Positions 43,491 to 55,470 are shown, numbered from the stretch's first letter. The stretch is DNA of 64,000 nt from Thecaphora thlaspeos (GCA_900291925.1 UWYS01000013.1:620001-684000); one strand, 5' to 3'. Notes: generated by a model from the letters alone, not told the origin. A program made the numbers and translations.

Positions 43491-45455
43491 ATGCAGTCCT
43501 TCCGCGTCCTCCAGCGCAGCGCCTTCGTGGCAAAGTCGGCCCTCGCACAGCGATGTACGTATCACTAGCACGCTTCCCTTCGTCTATGGACGCAGCAGAG
43601 CTCCCTCGGAGATCTGTAGGTGGCGCACAATCTTCTCGTCCCCCATTCTGCGCTGGGCCGGCAGGCAAGGAGGAACTGACTCCTTCGATCTGCTCTTGAC
43701 CTCGCCATGCTACTTCGACTCGACAGCGTTCCACTCGTCGCGACAGGCCCTCGCCCTCTCTCCGTTCAACATGCCCGCCATGAGCCCCACAATGACCGAG
43801 GGCGGTATCGCGGCGTGGAAGAAGCAGCCTGGCGAGGCCTTCAGCGCTGGCGACGTCCTCCTCGAGATTGTGAGTCTTTGCCGCTCAGACGGCCCTTGCT
43901 GGGACAGCCAAGACAGGGACTGGGCTGGAGCAGCTGAGCAGAGAGGCTTTGCGGAACGCAGCCGGAGAGCCAGATGAGCACACGCTGACCAGCTGCCCGT
44001 TTGGTCGCATGTTTTCGGACTCGCAGGAGACCGACAAGGCAACTATGGACGTCGAGGCCCAGGACGACGGTGTCCTAGCCAAGATCATTGTGAGTGTCGC
44101 AGCCCAGGGGGGAATAGCAACAGCTCCTTCTTCTTCACAGCAAGCTCGGACGCTAACAGGTGCTCTGATGCGACTCCGCGCCAATCTCTTGTTCTTCTTT
44201 GTGTCCTCCCCATGGACAGGTCGGAGACGGCTCCAAGGCTGTCCAGGTTAACTCGCTGATTGCCATCATGGCAGAGGAGGGCGACGACCTGTCGGGCGCC
44301 GACGACTTCGCCGCCAAGGCGCAGTCTGAGTCCGGCTCGGCCCCCGCCCCCGAGGAGAAGAAGGACGAGGAGCCCAAGCCCGCCAAGGAGGAGGCACCCA
44401 AGGAGGAGAGCAAGCCCGCCACTTCGTCATCTTCCTCTTCGTCCGGTGCTTCGTTGTCGTCTTCGGGCAACTCGAGCTCGAGGCCTGCCGGTGCGCGCAT
44501 CTTTGCCACCCCGGTTGCTAGGAGGATCGCGCAGGAGAAGGGCATCGCGCTCGACAAGATCAAGGGCAGCGGCCCCGAGGGCAGGATCATCAAGGCCGAC
44601 GTCGAGAACTACAAGGAGCCTGCCGCCGCTGCCGCCCCCGCTCCCCAGGTTTCGGCGCCGAGCGCCTCCAAGCCGGCCTCTTCCGGCGGCGCCCCCACTG
44701 CGCCCAAGGCGGCCGCCGGCAGCAGCTCGGCCGACTTCACCGACATCCCCGTCTCCAACATGCGCCGCGTCATTGCCTCGCGCCTGACCGAGTCCAAGTC
44801 GACCGTGCCGCACTACTACGTCAGCATCGACGTCGAGATGGACAAGGTGCTCAAGCTGCGTGAGGTATTCAACAAAGCCGCCAGTGAGAAGGCGGGCAAG
44901 GACGTCGAAAAGGCGAAGGCGGCCAAGCTCAGCGTCGGCGACTTCATCACCAAGGCGGCCGCCTTTGCGCTCCGGGAGGTACCGGACGTCAACTCGGCCT
45001 GGTACGGTGACTTCATCCGCCAGAACCACAAGGCCGACATCAGCATCGCCGTCTCAACCCCCACGGGTCTGATCACGCCGATCGTCAAGGATGTTGGCGG
45101 CAGCGGTCTGACCACCATCTCGGCGGCCACCAAGTCGCTGGCATCGCGGGCGCGCGCGGGCAAGCTGTCTCCGGACGAATACCAGGGCGGCACCTTCACC
45201 ATCTCCAACATGGGCATGTATGGCATTACCAACTTTAGCGCCATCATCAACCGGCCGCAGAGCTGCATCCTAGCCATCGGCAGTACCGAGGCGAGGTTGG
45301 TCCCCGATGACGAGAGCGAGGCCGGCTTCCGCAAGGCCATGGTGATGCAGGCCACCATCTCGGCCGACCACCGGACCGTTGACGGCGCTGCGGCGGCGCA
45401 GTGGATGAAGACATTCAAAGATGCTCTCGAGAACCCGCTCAGCTTCATGCTCTAG
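43491..45455 (+). CDS. LAT1: Dihydrolipoyllysine acetyltransferase, E2 of pyruvate dehydrogenase
   Basis: Exons are 43491-43554, 43727-43869, 44027-44089 and 44220-45455, 501 codons. The product forms the core of the mitochondrial pyruvate dehydrogenase complex and transfers the acetyl group to CoA. A presequence ([20 protein letters not shown]) leads into the lipoyl domain ([20 protein letters not shown]), whose lipoylated lysine is in ETDKATMD (codon near 44036) at the start of exon 3. An acidic/Ser-rich linker, the E1/E3-binding domain ([20 protein letters not shown] then [14 protein letters not shown]) and the catalytic domain follow, with the active-site motif [14 protein letters not shown] near 45367-45408. 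It lies about 1.1 kb downstream of the aminotransferase on the same strand. Confidence 0.95.
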
Positions 45456-46205
45456 AGCGGCGGTCCACTGGGACGATGGACGATGTAGCGACGAGCGAGC
45501 GACGATGAAGAATCAACACCTCCAAAAGCCGATCGGTGGCCGCTGGCGGATCGCTGGACCTTAGACGACGGATGGACCGCACGGTCCGTGGCTGTCGGGC
45601 GAGAAAGAGCAGGCAGGATTCTATGGTATCCATCGCCGGCAGTCGTCTTTCTGCAAGCTTGGCTCACCGCCTTCCTTCCCTTGTACATGTTCTTCGATGG
45701 GCCTTGTTTGACCCCTCGTCAGCTTCGAGACGAGGGAACTGCAAGTCTAACCCACTGCTGCCTGTTGCTTTACGCCTTTTGCCATGACACATCTTTGGCG
45801 TGTCAAAGTCGACGGCGGTCGGGTGGAGGGGGTTTGGATTGTGGAGGTTTACCCTGATCACGCTACACGATCCTCGATCATCTCGACGCAAGCGCAGCCA
45901 GAGACGCGGGAGGAAGGTTGGGTAAGAAGAAAGGCCACAGTGACTGAGCATGCTTCGTTTGTCGCTTGCACTGGAATGGTGTCGTTTTCGCGCGTGGATG
46001 GAGCAAGGAGGACGGTCGCGTAGAGTGCGCCTCATTACGCCATGACTGCTCGACGCGGGGGAAGAGCAGGGACGGAGAGGATACATATAAGCTCTCCCTT
46101 GCTTTCGACCATGATGGGGCTACATCCGCAATTCCCCCATCTACCCTTATCAGGATCTACATAGCCTCGCTTCTCTGAACCACCCAATCGTCAAAGCTAG
46201 CAACC
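45456..46205. other. Gene-free interval
   Basis: A 750-bp gap between two genes on the + strand. No gene, repeat or recognised site is seen. Confidence 0.5.
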
Positions 46206-47739
46206 ATGCCGTCCTCTGACAAGTACACCGATCCAGAGGTACGTTGGCGCGTCCTCAGAGCAGAACGAAGGAACGATATTGACCTGACGGATACCCTTGA
46301 CTTGCAACAGCTTCGTGACCAGATCAAAGAAGAGATCCAACAGTCCGACAAGGGCGGTCAGCCGGGACAATGGAGTGCTCGTAAAGCGCAGGTACGTCCC
46401 CCCTCCCCCCTCCCCCCTTTTTCACTTCACCTTCCTTCTCTTCGTCCTCACACTCACACCATCCTTCCCACGGTTTATTTTAACAGATGATGGCGTCCGA
46501 ATACAAGAAACAAGGCGGTGGATACAGGACCGACAAATCTTCGCAGGATTCTCCACAGAAGAACCTCGAGAGATGGAACGATGAAGAATGGCAGACAAAG
46601 GAAGGTGACGGCAAAGCGAAACAGGAGGATGGGACCGAAAAGAGATATCTACCCAAAAAGGCATGGGAGAACATGAACGAGCAAGAGAAGAACGAGACGG
46701 ATGAGAAGAAGAAGCAGCAGAGTAAAGAGGGGAAACAGTTTGTCCAGAACACCGAAAGGCAAAGGAGGAGAGGAAGAAGGCTAGTCAGGAGAAGGAGAAG
46801 CAGGGAGATGACGAGGGAGAGGGAGAGAAGGAGGAGGAGAAGAATACGCGCGAGAAGCAGAGCCAGGGCGGTAAGAAGAGCGGACAGAAGCAGAAGAAGA
46901 CCAGCAACGAGGAGCAGGCGGACGACGACGGTGACTACCACGAAGACGAGGAACAGAGAGAGGACGATAGCAAGGACGAGGAAAAGGAGCAGAAGGACGC
47001 CCAGAAGCAGGGTGGAAAGGAGAGCGGTCAGACGAAGAAGCAGGCTGGCGGCTAGCAAAACAAGCAGCAACAGCAGAAGGCCAGTGACGACAAGTATGAA
47101 GATGAAGACGAGGACGAGGAGATGCAAGAAGGCGATAATGATGACTTCCAGCCCGACGATGCCGATGCCGACGAGGACGAGGAAGGTGGCGAGCAAGATG
47201 ACACGACCAAGGACGACAGCAAGCAGCAGCAGCAGTCCAAGAGCAAGAGCAACGGCACCACCCAGCAAGACGCTGACCCTCGTCGTTCGCAGCGCAAACG
47301 ATCCACCTCTGCCTCTTCCTCGGACGACAAGCAGGAACAGGGCAAAGACGAATCCAGCAACAAGAAGGCCAAGACGACGCACGGCTCGAAGCACGATAGC
47401 ACCGATCCGCCAAACAGCAAGCCCGCTTCGTCCACTCGCCTCCCCAAGAAGGGACAGGAGGTCAGCTGGAAGGCCATGCCAGGATGGGTCTCTGGTGTCG
47501 TTCTGGAGATCCTGACCAGCTCAAAGAACGTAGAGGGCAAGGAGGTCAAGGCATCGAAGGACGATCCGAGGACCACGCTCAAGAGCAACGGCCCAAGTGG
47601 TAAGACGACGGTGCACAAACCTGCTGCCGTCTACTTCTTAGGCGGTTTTCCCGAGCGGACTCCTTGTTTCGATCTCATTCTTGGTCTCGGTAGTCTGAAT
47701 CGTCTCGATATGTGGATACACAACATCTGCCGTCTGTAA
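46206..47739 (+). pseudogene. DUF5872 + HVA1-TUDOR protein gene, frameshifted and with an in-frame stop
   Basis: Intact start: exons 46206-46238, 46311-46391 and 46487 onward give MPSSDKYTDPE, then LRDQIKEEIQQSDKGGQPGQ, then the conserved block around ERWNDEEWQTKEG and RYLPKKAWENMNEQEKNETD. This is the DUF5872 domain. The frame then breaks near 46755-46760: one base appears lost in an A run, since reading on at +1 offset gives the Glu/Lys-rich linker expected for the family, while the original frame becomes an arginine-rich run to 47515. The corrected frame has a TAG at 47053-47055 and then continues to a TUDOR-like HVA1 domain (LPKKGQEVSWKAMPGWVSGV ... TVHKPAAVYF, about 47441-47637). Two separate lesions suggest a broken gene, but sequencing or assembly error is possible. 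The role of the family is not established. Confidence 0.7.
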
Positions 47740-48143
47740 CCACACGCTCACACGCAACGATGAAAAGTTATCGAGAACATCGTTTGGTATTCCAGGGTCA
47801 CAAGTCGATCCTCAAGGTCCCCGCCTCGCTATCCCTCGCACGACGATCCGCAGTGAGGCAGTCATACCCCTCGGTTCATACGTTGGATCGTCGCTATAAT
47901 GCCCCGGCAGCGACATGACCTGACCTGCGAGATCCTCCAGCATCCTTGTCGTCGGCGGTGGGTTCGCTGTATCGTAGGTTCTGTCGGGCGGAAGGACGAA
48001 AGTAAAGGGGGCGAGGGACAGCAGCAAAAGCAGAGGTGCATCACCCACTACCTCCTACATGCTAAAGGCGTTCAGGTCAACGCTCTGATCCCCTCTACGA
48101 CGACAACCCCGAACGGACAAGCCAAAACGGAAGATCAGTCTAC
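47740..48143. other. Gene-free interval
   Basis: About 400 bp between convergent genes. No gene or repeat is recognised. Confidence 0.4.
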
Positions 48144-48722
48144 TCACAACAACGCCAACGTCACGTCACCGTGCACCTTTGCCTTCAACTCGAGCTGAAC
48201 GTCCAGATTGAGATCCAGTCTCAACCTAAGCGGCTTATCGCCCATATCGTCCTGTCCACCACCTCCCGCGATACCGGACGCAGCTTTCCCGACGCTGTCC
48301 GCAGCTCCACCGACAGATTTCGTTGCTTTCCCCACCGTCTTACCGGGCAAGTCATCGACGAGACCAAGACCTGAATCGCCATCTTCCGAAGAATCGCTGT
48401 CGGAATCGGAAGAGTAGTACTCGCGACGACGACGACGACGACGACGTGCCTTTTCCTTCTCGCGCGAAGACATCTTCTTTGGTGCCGGTTCCGGAGGAGG
48501 GGCAGACTTCTTGTTGGAAGACTTCTTCTTCGGCTTCGCTGGTTCGGGCTCGGGTTCGGATTCCGAGGCATCACTGCCGTCGTCTTCAGAGCCAGAGCCA
48601 GAGCCGGAGTCGGAGCCCGAGTCAGTGGGCTTATTTTTGTCGCTCTCTTTGGAAGGAACTGCGGTAGAGGGAGCGTCCTCCGTCTTGGCCTTCTTGTCTT
48701 TGGTGGCTTCTTGCGCGGACAT
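48144..48722 (-). CDS. Small conserved fungal protein with acidic, basic and C-terminal amphipathic parts
   Basis: A frame of 192 codons starting MSAQEATKDKKAKTEDAPST. It has a Ser/Asp/Glu/Pro-rich acidic part, a lysine stretch, an arginine run (KARRRRRRRREYY) followed by a Ser-Asp repeat, a GKTVGKATKSVGGAADSVGK segment and the conserved C-terminal LRLRLDLNLDVQLELKAKVH ending GDVTLALL. The last part is typical of small fungal proteins of unknown role. The stop codon overlaps a perfect GTGAGT donor (TT|GTGAGT), so one more tiny exon may exist downstream. An upstream in-frame ATG at 48896 is not preferred. Confidence 0.65.
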   Translation of the reverse strand: MSAQEATKDKKAKTEDAPSTAVPSKESDKNKPTDSGSDSGSGSGSEDDGSDASESEPEPEPAKPKKKSSNKKSAPPPEPAPKKMSSREKEKARRRRRRRREYYSSDSDSDSSEDGDSGLGLVDDLPGKTVGKATKSVGGAADSVGKAASGIAGGGGQDDMGDKPLRLRLDLNLDVQLELKAKVHGDVTLALL

Positions 48723-50704
48723 GGTGGAGTAGGGTTCGCAGCGTTCAGGTGGGGAAGGGCAGGGTTGTGTATAGGTGATTTCGAGTGAGAAGGGGTCGCA
48801 GCAGGAAGGACGTATATGTGTCCCTCCTCGATCAACCGGCCTGACAGACCTGCCCTCAAGAGTCATTGACCACTCGTCTCCGGAGGCGCTTGCCACTGCA
48901 AATAGCGCCGGCCTCTTGCTGTGTCGTCATACAGGGGTCTCAAAACGATTGGGCGTTACAATCACCTAGCAGGGAGCTAAAGACATGAGCTACAAGATAA
49001 TGACGACACCCAACGTCGCTCATGTGCCATTCAACGGACAGAAAGACGAGAGACGGAGAAATGATGACGATCCATAGCGGGACAGACAGAGCGACACGGC
49101 TTCAAGAGCAAGATCGGAAGGAAAGCATCTCGATGCGAACAAAGAGCGCTACCAGGGACCCCCGCACTGCCTCCTTGCCTCGTCTCCGCATCGTCGTTGC
49201 CAAAGTTGCAAGATCCGATCCGTCCCACCTTGCCCTGCGAGTGGATACACTCGAGAGCAGGGCAACATGACATGGCCCAAGATGCAAGCTATCAGCATGT
49301 GCGTGCGTATCGGTGTCATGCCCGACTTCTCTCTGCGTTTGTTCGGGCAAGGATGGGAGGTGGATATGTCGCCGAGCGTGCCGCGACAGTCTTGGGGTGT
49401 CTAGACGTAGGGTCTCGAGGATAGGTGGCATCCGATGAGACAGCCTAAGAAGGGGCGGGAGGGGCGGAGCAACAGCCACACAAACGTTGTTGTCCTTTCT
49501 CGACAAGCCTATCTTGGTATCAAGTACTGTCTGTCCGCCGAATGGTAGCAAAGGGGAAAGGGGGGACCCTGGACATGCATGGCGATGCGACGCCCTTTTT
49601 TCTCCTGCCTTGCCGGTCTTGCCGGTTGAGTGCGGGGGATTATTTCCGTTGTACAGTATTTACGTATTTCTAGTTTACAGTATTCCTTTGGATAAAAGAT
49701 GATAAAAGATGATACGCGAACCCACGGGCCTGCCTTCCATCAGCATCGGTTGTATGGTTCACTTTTTTTCCCTCCTTCTGTGCCACAAAAAAATACGCTG
49801 TACATCCGACAACACAGCATGCAGATGCAAGTATGACTGACCATCACATGTACCTGCCTACCCTCCATTAACCACAACACTGATTTCCTCCCTAGGCTGT
49901 TGTCCACTTTCCTCTCTCCTGCCAGTGCTTGCATGTTTTCATGTTTTGTGGCAGCATTCAGGGTATCTGGTTCATGCTGACCACATGTGCACCATCAATG
50001 CAGGCAGGCAGGCAGATGGGCTGATGATGGGCTGAAGAACCCACTGATTCACACCTGGCACTGTCACATGTCAACATGGCTACACATATGTGTACATACA
50101 TGTACAAAAATCTTTTGTTTGTTCCTGACCAACAGGTCTCTCCCCCCTCCCCTTGTTTTGTTGAGCATGTTGTGAGACTTGCATTGAGTCTTGTTGCATC
50201 CTGCTCCCATGTAAGTTCTCCCTCTTCTCCTGTGCAGATAAATGAGGTGGAACCTCTGTGCTGACCCTGCCTTTAAGAGAAATGCACATTTTGCACATTC
50301 CACCACCCAAGGAGAGAGGTGATAGCACTGATAAGCCACACTGGACCTTTTTTCTCCTGCTCTTTGGTGTGGAGACTGCTGTGCTTGTGAGAGATGTCAT
50401 GTGTCCATGTATGGACAAGATGTTGTTGACAAGGTAAGGAATGGTGCAGCCAGGAAAGGATAAGGACAAAGTGACAACATCCTATGTAGCTCCCAGGGGG
50501 GACAGCAGCTTCTCTCCACTTTGTCCCCACCAACCCACTTGACTGTCACAGTGAGGCAGAAACTACCTGCCATTTTGGGGATGCCCCACATCAAACAGCT
50601 TGTCAAGCAGATGCCCAGGCTACAGTGACAGACCCCACATTCATTTGACTCACAGTGACAATGACAGCATGTTGTTCCTGATCTTGTACATTGAGCCTGT
50701 GGCT
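48723..50704. other. Gene-free transition into the transposon island
   Basis: About 2 kb without a supportable gene. Up to about 49,600 the base composition resembles the genes to the left; after that CpG becomes rare and the sequence AT-richer. A short GATAAAAGAT direct repeat lies near 49693-49714. Short open frames around 50,000-50,700 show no domain. Confidence 0.5.
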
Positions 50705-50709
50705 GTGTT
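50705..50709. repeat. Left target-site duplication (GTGTT)
   Basis: GTGTT directly before the 5' LTR; the same five bases follow the 3' LTR at 62698-62702. Confidence 0.7.
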
Positions 50710-50974
50710 TGTTGGAATATAGACCAACAACCAAAACAGCCCAATGCACTCAAGACAGTCCCTCAAATTGTGTCTCAAATCCTTATGCAGCTTGAATTGT
50801 CCCCCAAACTTTGCACAAAACTTTTCACCTTTTTTTTGTCCCCAAACCAATTCTGCATGTATATAAAGGCTTCTTCCTGATGCCCCATTCATGCTATACA
50901 TCAATCCATCCCCTTCTCTTCATGTTGATGTCTGCACAACACAGTCTGACTCTACAAATGCACACAAAGCAATA
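50710..50974 (+). repeat. 5' LTR
   Basis: Starts TGTTGGAATATAGACC and ends CAATA. Matches 62433-62697 over its whole 265 bp with about five differences. A TATATAAAGG box at about 50859-50868 is a plausible promoter. Confidence 0.8.
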
Positions 50975-50986
50975 GGTGATGAGCCC
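50975..50986 (+). other. Putative primer-binding site, half-tRNA type
   Basis: GGTGATGAGCCC directly after the LTR. It resembles, with one mismatch, the complement of the anticodon arm of initiator tRNA-Met (GGTTATGAGCCC), as used by copia of Drosophila and Ty5 of yeast. Confidence 0.55.
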
Positions 50987-51099
50987 AAAATAGCCCATGT
51001 GTCAAGTAAAGAACCCCCAATAAGCAAGGAAAAATCAAGATTTGACAGGACATATGTGTGTCAACTGATCCATCAACAGACAGAGCCCTCTGAAATCTA

Positions 51100-54000
51100 A
51101 AGTTGACATTGGTCAATCTCAATATCAGCAAAAGCTGGACCTTGTCAGAAATGGTTGGCACCTTCCCCAAGTCTGGTGAGTTCACTTGTCTCAACAGCAC
51201 AGACAACTATCTGGAATGGAAATATGATTTGACTGCTGTCTTCAAATTGCAGGTGCCCAACATCTGGAAAGTGGTCACTGGAGACCTGATATTACAATAC
51301 AATGACAACAGTGTGTGCATCTCAAAGGCTGCGGACTAGAAGGTGTACAAGGTTGTCAATCAGAAAGCCATTAGAACAACCATGTAATCCTTGGGAAGGA
51401 ACATGAAGCCCATAGCAACATCAAAATCAGCAAACATTATGTGGGCAAAGATTGCAGCAGCCTTTTAACTGAAGTCTGCCACCCAAATTGAGCAACTTGA
51501 GAACAAGTTGCACACAACATCATGCAGGGAAATAATGAATCAATTGATGGATATTCTACAAAGATTGAGAAGATTGTTGACCAGCTGGCAGGAGCTGGCT
51601 TGATGGTCAGCATCAATAAGAAGGTCAAGGCTTTCCTTTGAGGCCTCAAGAGCAACTATGTACTATGGAGGGGCATGCTACAGGCCAAACTGGACAAACA
51701 AATGACAGAAAATGAGACCAAATTTTATGTTATCAATGTCAAAACTGGCAAACAACACAAAAGAATCCAACAGACCAAATTGATGAATGATGTGGTGTGG
51801 TACAAGAATGTACTTGTCATACTCCAATCAAAGGAAGAAACACTGAAGAAAATTTGTGAAGACAAACCCATCCAACAGCAGGCTCACTTTGCAAGCAACA
51901 AGGTTGATCAAAACAATGGCAATGGATGTACCAAAGTCGCTAGAGGCCATGAGACTTGGACCTGCTTCAACTGCAGTAAGATAGGACACCTCTCAGCAGA
52001 CTGCTTTAGCAAAAACAAGCAAAACGAGAATAATCACTACCCATCAACACACTTTGGTAATGGCAATGTCCTGCCAATGAAGACAAGCTACAATGGAAAT
52101 ACTATGAGTGGACATCAGTACAACAGATACAATGCTGGAAACCAACATACAGCAATGGTCAGCCAGGAAATGCCCCAAATCTGTCAAAATGAGCAATATA
52201 TTCCCCTTGTTCCCTGGTCTGAACACAATAACCTCTGCAACAAGTGACAGAGAAATGCAACAAATGATGGCCCACCCTTGATGAACCAAGGCTACATACC
52301 CATCCATCAAGGATCCACAGGTCCCAATGTCAATGCTGAAAACATTGTAACACCTGGTGAATTTGCCCAAAACACTGCCTACTCAGCCCTTGTTACTCCC
52401 TTGGAGTTTCTCAACTCAGGAGCAATGTTGCACATTACAAGCAACATGACACTGTTCCATTCACTCATATACAGCAACTATGGAACGGTCAAAATTGGTA
52501 ATGGCATAAAATTGCCAATCACTGGAAAAGGAACAATTATTGTTGAACCCAAAAAAGCGACTACAAAACACTGAAGCTAACAAATGCTCTCTATGCCCCT
52601 GGATTCCAGGTCAATCTATTCAGCATTAGCAAGAAACAACAGCTCCAACATCAAGCAAGGCTACTTCTCCCAGATCCGCATGGACAACGTGAATATGTGG
52701 CACAACAAGCTTGGCCATGTCAACTACCAGATGGTGAAGGAAATTGCAAAAGCGACAAACAGAATGGTAATTAAAGAGGATCCCAAAAACGAGCGAACAC
52801 CATGCAAGCACTGCAAGATTGGCAAGCGCACACAAAGCCTGTTTGACTTGTTGACACACAGGTCAATGATGCCTCTGGAATTGATTCATTCAGACATCTC
52901 TGGACCACACAAGCCCATGGTTGAAGGATGTTGATACCTGGTAACCTTGATTGACAATTATTCTTGCTACACAATAATGATGCTCCTAGTGAACAAGTCC
53001 AACATTTTAAAGGTATTCATCTGAATATCGCTCATATAGACGTCGACAGGCCACAATGTCAAGAACTTAAGGACAGACAATGGAGAATACATTGGCACAA
53101 AATTCAACAAATATATTATGGCAAAAGGAATTAACCATCAAAAGATGATGCTGTACTTGCCACAGTCCAACAGACTTGCCAAACAAATGAACAGGACCAT
53201 CTTTGACATGATACAATGCATGTTGCACCAATTGGGCCTCCCAGGATCATTTTGGGGCGATGCTGCAATGTATGCCACAACCGGGCAAAATCGAGTAACA
53301 AACTCGAACAATGGCAAGAACTGCCATACAAACTCCTATACAAAAGGAAGCCCAACATGGCCTTATTTCACCTGTTTGGATGCCAAGCTTGAATGCATGT
53401 ACTTAAGGAGCAAAGGAACAGAAAGCTGGGAGTTTGAGCAATCTCAGCAATTTTTATTGGTATTCCCACCAATAGGAAAGCATTTGTCTGCTACAACATC
53501 AAGATGGGACAAAACATCGTCTTGAGGGACATCAAATTTCAAGAAACCATTTTTCCATTGAAGTCGATGAACAAGAACCACAGCAATTGGGTCAACATCG
53601 AGCCTCTAAGCCACCCAACAATGACATTGAACGCAATTCTCAACGAGGAAACTGCCATGGTGGCAATGCAATTGGCAAATCAAGTGAATATTGATGTCCC
53701 TGATCCCCTCTCCATCGAGCAGGCAAGAAGCCGCAACGACTGGATCAAATGGAGCAAAGCAATTGACAAGGAAATGGCCTGGCACAACATGGACAGCACC
53801 TGGGAAAACATCGATGTCCCCATCAAGAAATCCAAGAACGTTGTTGATTACAAATGGGTCTTCAAGCTAAAGAAAAACCTCAACGGCAGCATAGACAAGT
53901 ACAAAGCTCGCCTCATTGCCAGAGGATTCAGCCAGGAATGGGGCATTGACTTTGACAAAACGTTTGCAACAGTAATGAAGTTTGCTACGTTTCGAGTGCT

Positions 54001-54850
54001 CTGTGCCCTTGCTGCTGGACTAGGACCCACAATCAAGCAGATGGATGTCATCACGGCATTCCTGAATGGACTGCTACACCACGAAATTCTCATGAGGCAC
54101 CTGCTCAATCAAAATCAAGTTGTACAACTGCAACAAGCACTCTACGGACTCAAGCAAGCTGGGCAACAATGGTACAAGCAAATTGACATCTTTTTAATTT
54201 CTATCAGGTTCAATTGCACTGAGAATGAACACAGCCTTTATGTTCTGAAGAACAATGCTAATGTGACCATTTTAATTGTTGCGATATACATCGACAAGGT
54301 TGTGATAGCCAGCAAGGACAAAATGGACTTTGTTTGACTTAAAGGACAGCTCGAGGCTACATTCAAGATGACTGGAGGTGAGGACATAAAAATATTCTTG
54401 GCCTGGAAGTCAACCAGAGCGAAAAAAAACATTAAGGTGCACCAATTGGCCTATGTTAGACAATAAGTATCAAAGTTCCTCAAGAAGCCAATGGCTTCCC
54501 ACTTGCCACTGCTTACAACTGGCATGACATCAATGGACAATGTAGAGCTGCTCAATGGCAATGAATACAACCTCTATCAACAAATTGTTGGATCAATTTT
54601 ATATGCCTTGATGGGAACACACCCCAATATTGTCTACACTGTCAGTCAACTGAGCAAAGACTTTGCCGCTTCCACAAAGGACTCGAGCTCGAAGCATATT
54701 TGGATGCTGACTTTGCTGGTGACAAGGAAGAACAAAAGTCCACAATTGGTATTGTTGTCACAATCAATGGAATGCCAATCAACTGGCTCTCAAAGAAGCA
54801 ATTAATTGTTGCCAACAGTATGACATATGCTGAGTACATTGGAGTTGGAA
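51100..54850 (+). pseudogene. Decayed Ty1/copia gag-pol
   Basis: Relics in copia order, spread over several frames with stop codons: a gag-like region (51100-51660), a CX2CX4HX4C knuckle (CFNCSKIGHLSADC, 51963-52004), a protease segment where the expected DSGA reads NSGA (about 52413-52424), the pre-integrase HHCC block (MWHNKLGHVNYQM ... CKHCKIGK, about 52690-52830), integrase core (LRTDNGEYIG, near 53068), reverse transcriptase (YKWVFKLKKNLNGSIDKYKA, about 53850-53910) and a polymerase box changed from YVDD to YIDK (about 54287-54298). RNase H fragments follow and stop abruptly near 54850 (TYAEYIGVG). Several frames are closed, so no active protein can be made. Confidence 0.85.
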
Positions 54851-55025
54851 TGTGGGGTATGGATCCAAGCTAGAAGGTGGGGCCAGCAGATACAAGAGGC
54901 TGCCAGCAAAGCACATGGGGCATACCAGCCTTCTCTTCTTGTATATTAGCCAGTTTCTTGCTTGCTCTTGCCCTTCTCAGGACCACCAACTATCATCAGC
55001 ATTGATGTAGTCACACCTCACATTA
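54851..55025. repeat. Solo-LTR-like segment
   Basis: Sequence starting TGTGGGGTATGGATCC and ending CACATTACA sits exactly where copia RNase H homology breaks off. Its TG...CA ends and size suit a gypsy-type LTR. No partner copy and no target duplication were found in this window, so the call is tentative. Confidence 0.35.
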
Positions 55026-55085
55026 CAACTCAACCACCCCACCTGCACATGCTGCCAAGGCTCCAGCCAATGATGTCTGAAATCC

Positions 55086-55409
55086 TTGGTGCCCGGATCG
55101 AGCAAATGCCAATGGTGCTATGAGCACAATCAACCCTGCTCCATCAACATCAACAAGCATAGCAAGAACGCCACTTGCGACAAGATTGACAATGCCATAC
55201 AAATCACTGTCAAAAAGGAAGGCATTGTTATACCACATATGGTCTGGATACCACCAATGACATTGGCAGGTGCGCCTTTCTGTACATCCTGTTGGTGGAG
55301 CAGGACTGCATGCCATCTGCGGCCAAGGGTGACAATGGCAACAAGCAGCCCATTGTATGTTGCCTGTGCCAATGGATGGGAGGGACAACCTGTGGGGCAA
55401 GGAGGATGA
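55086..55409 (+). CDS. Uncharacterised frame with two CX2CX6C motifs
   Basis: An open frame of 107 codons inside the transposon island with two CX2CX6C modules: CQWCYEHNQPC (55107-55139) and CTSCWWSRTAC (55281-55313). CX2CX6C is the half-unit of fungal Zn2Cys6 clusters. The first codon and the gene ends are uncertain and there is no proof of expression. It may be part of one gene with the two following frames, or an old piece of a transposon. Confidence 0.35.
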   Translation: MVPGSSKCQWCYEHNQPCSININKHSKNATCDKIDNAIQITVKKEGIVIPHMVWIPPMTLAGAPFCTSCWWSRTACHLRPRVTMATSSPLYVACANGWEGQPVGQGG

Positions 55410-55470
55410 GGATATGGCCCCGTCTCGGCACCACCACTGAGTTGGCTGGAGCGGGTCCAGGGAGTGCAAT

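Noticed and set aside
46870..47055. Intron that would remove the TAG at 47053
   Set aside because: A GTAAGA donor and a CTAG acceptor exist, but the joined frame soon meets another stop, so it does not rescue the gene.
46760..47515. Arginine-rich continuation of the HVA1 gene frame
   Set aside because: It is the +1-shifted reading of a Glu/Lys-rich linker; the TUDOR part downstream is only in the other frame.
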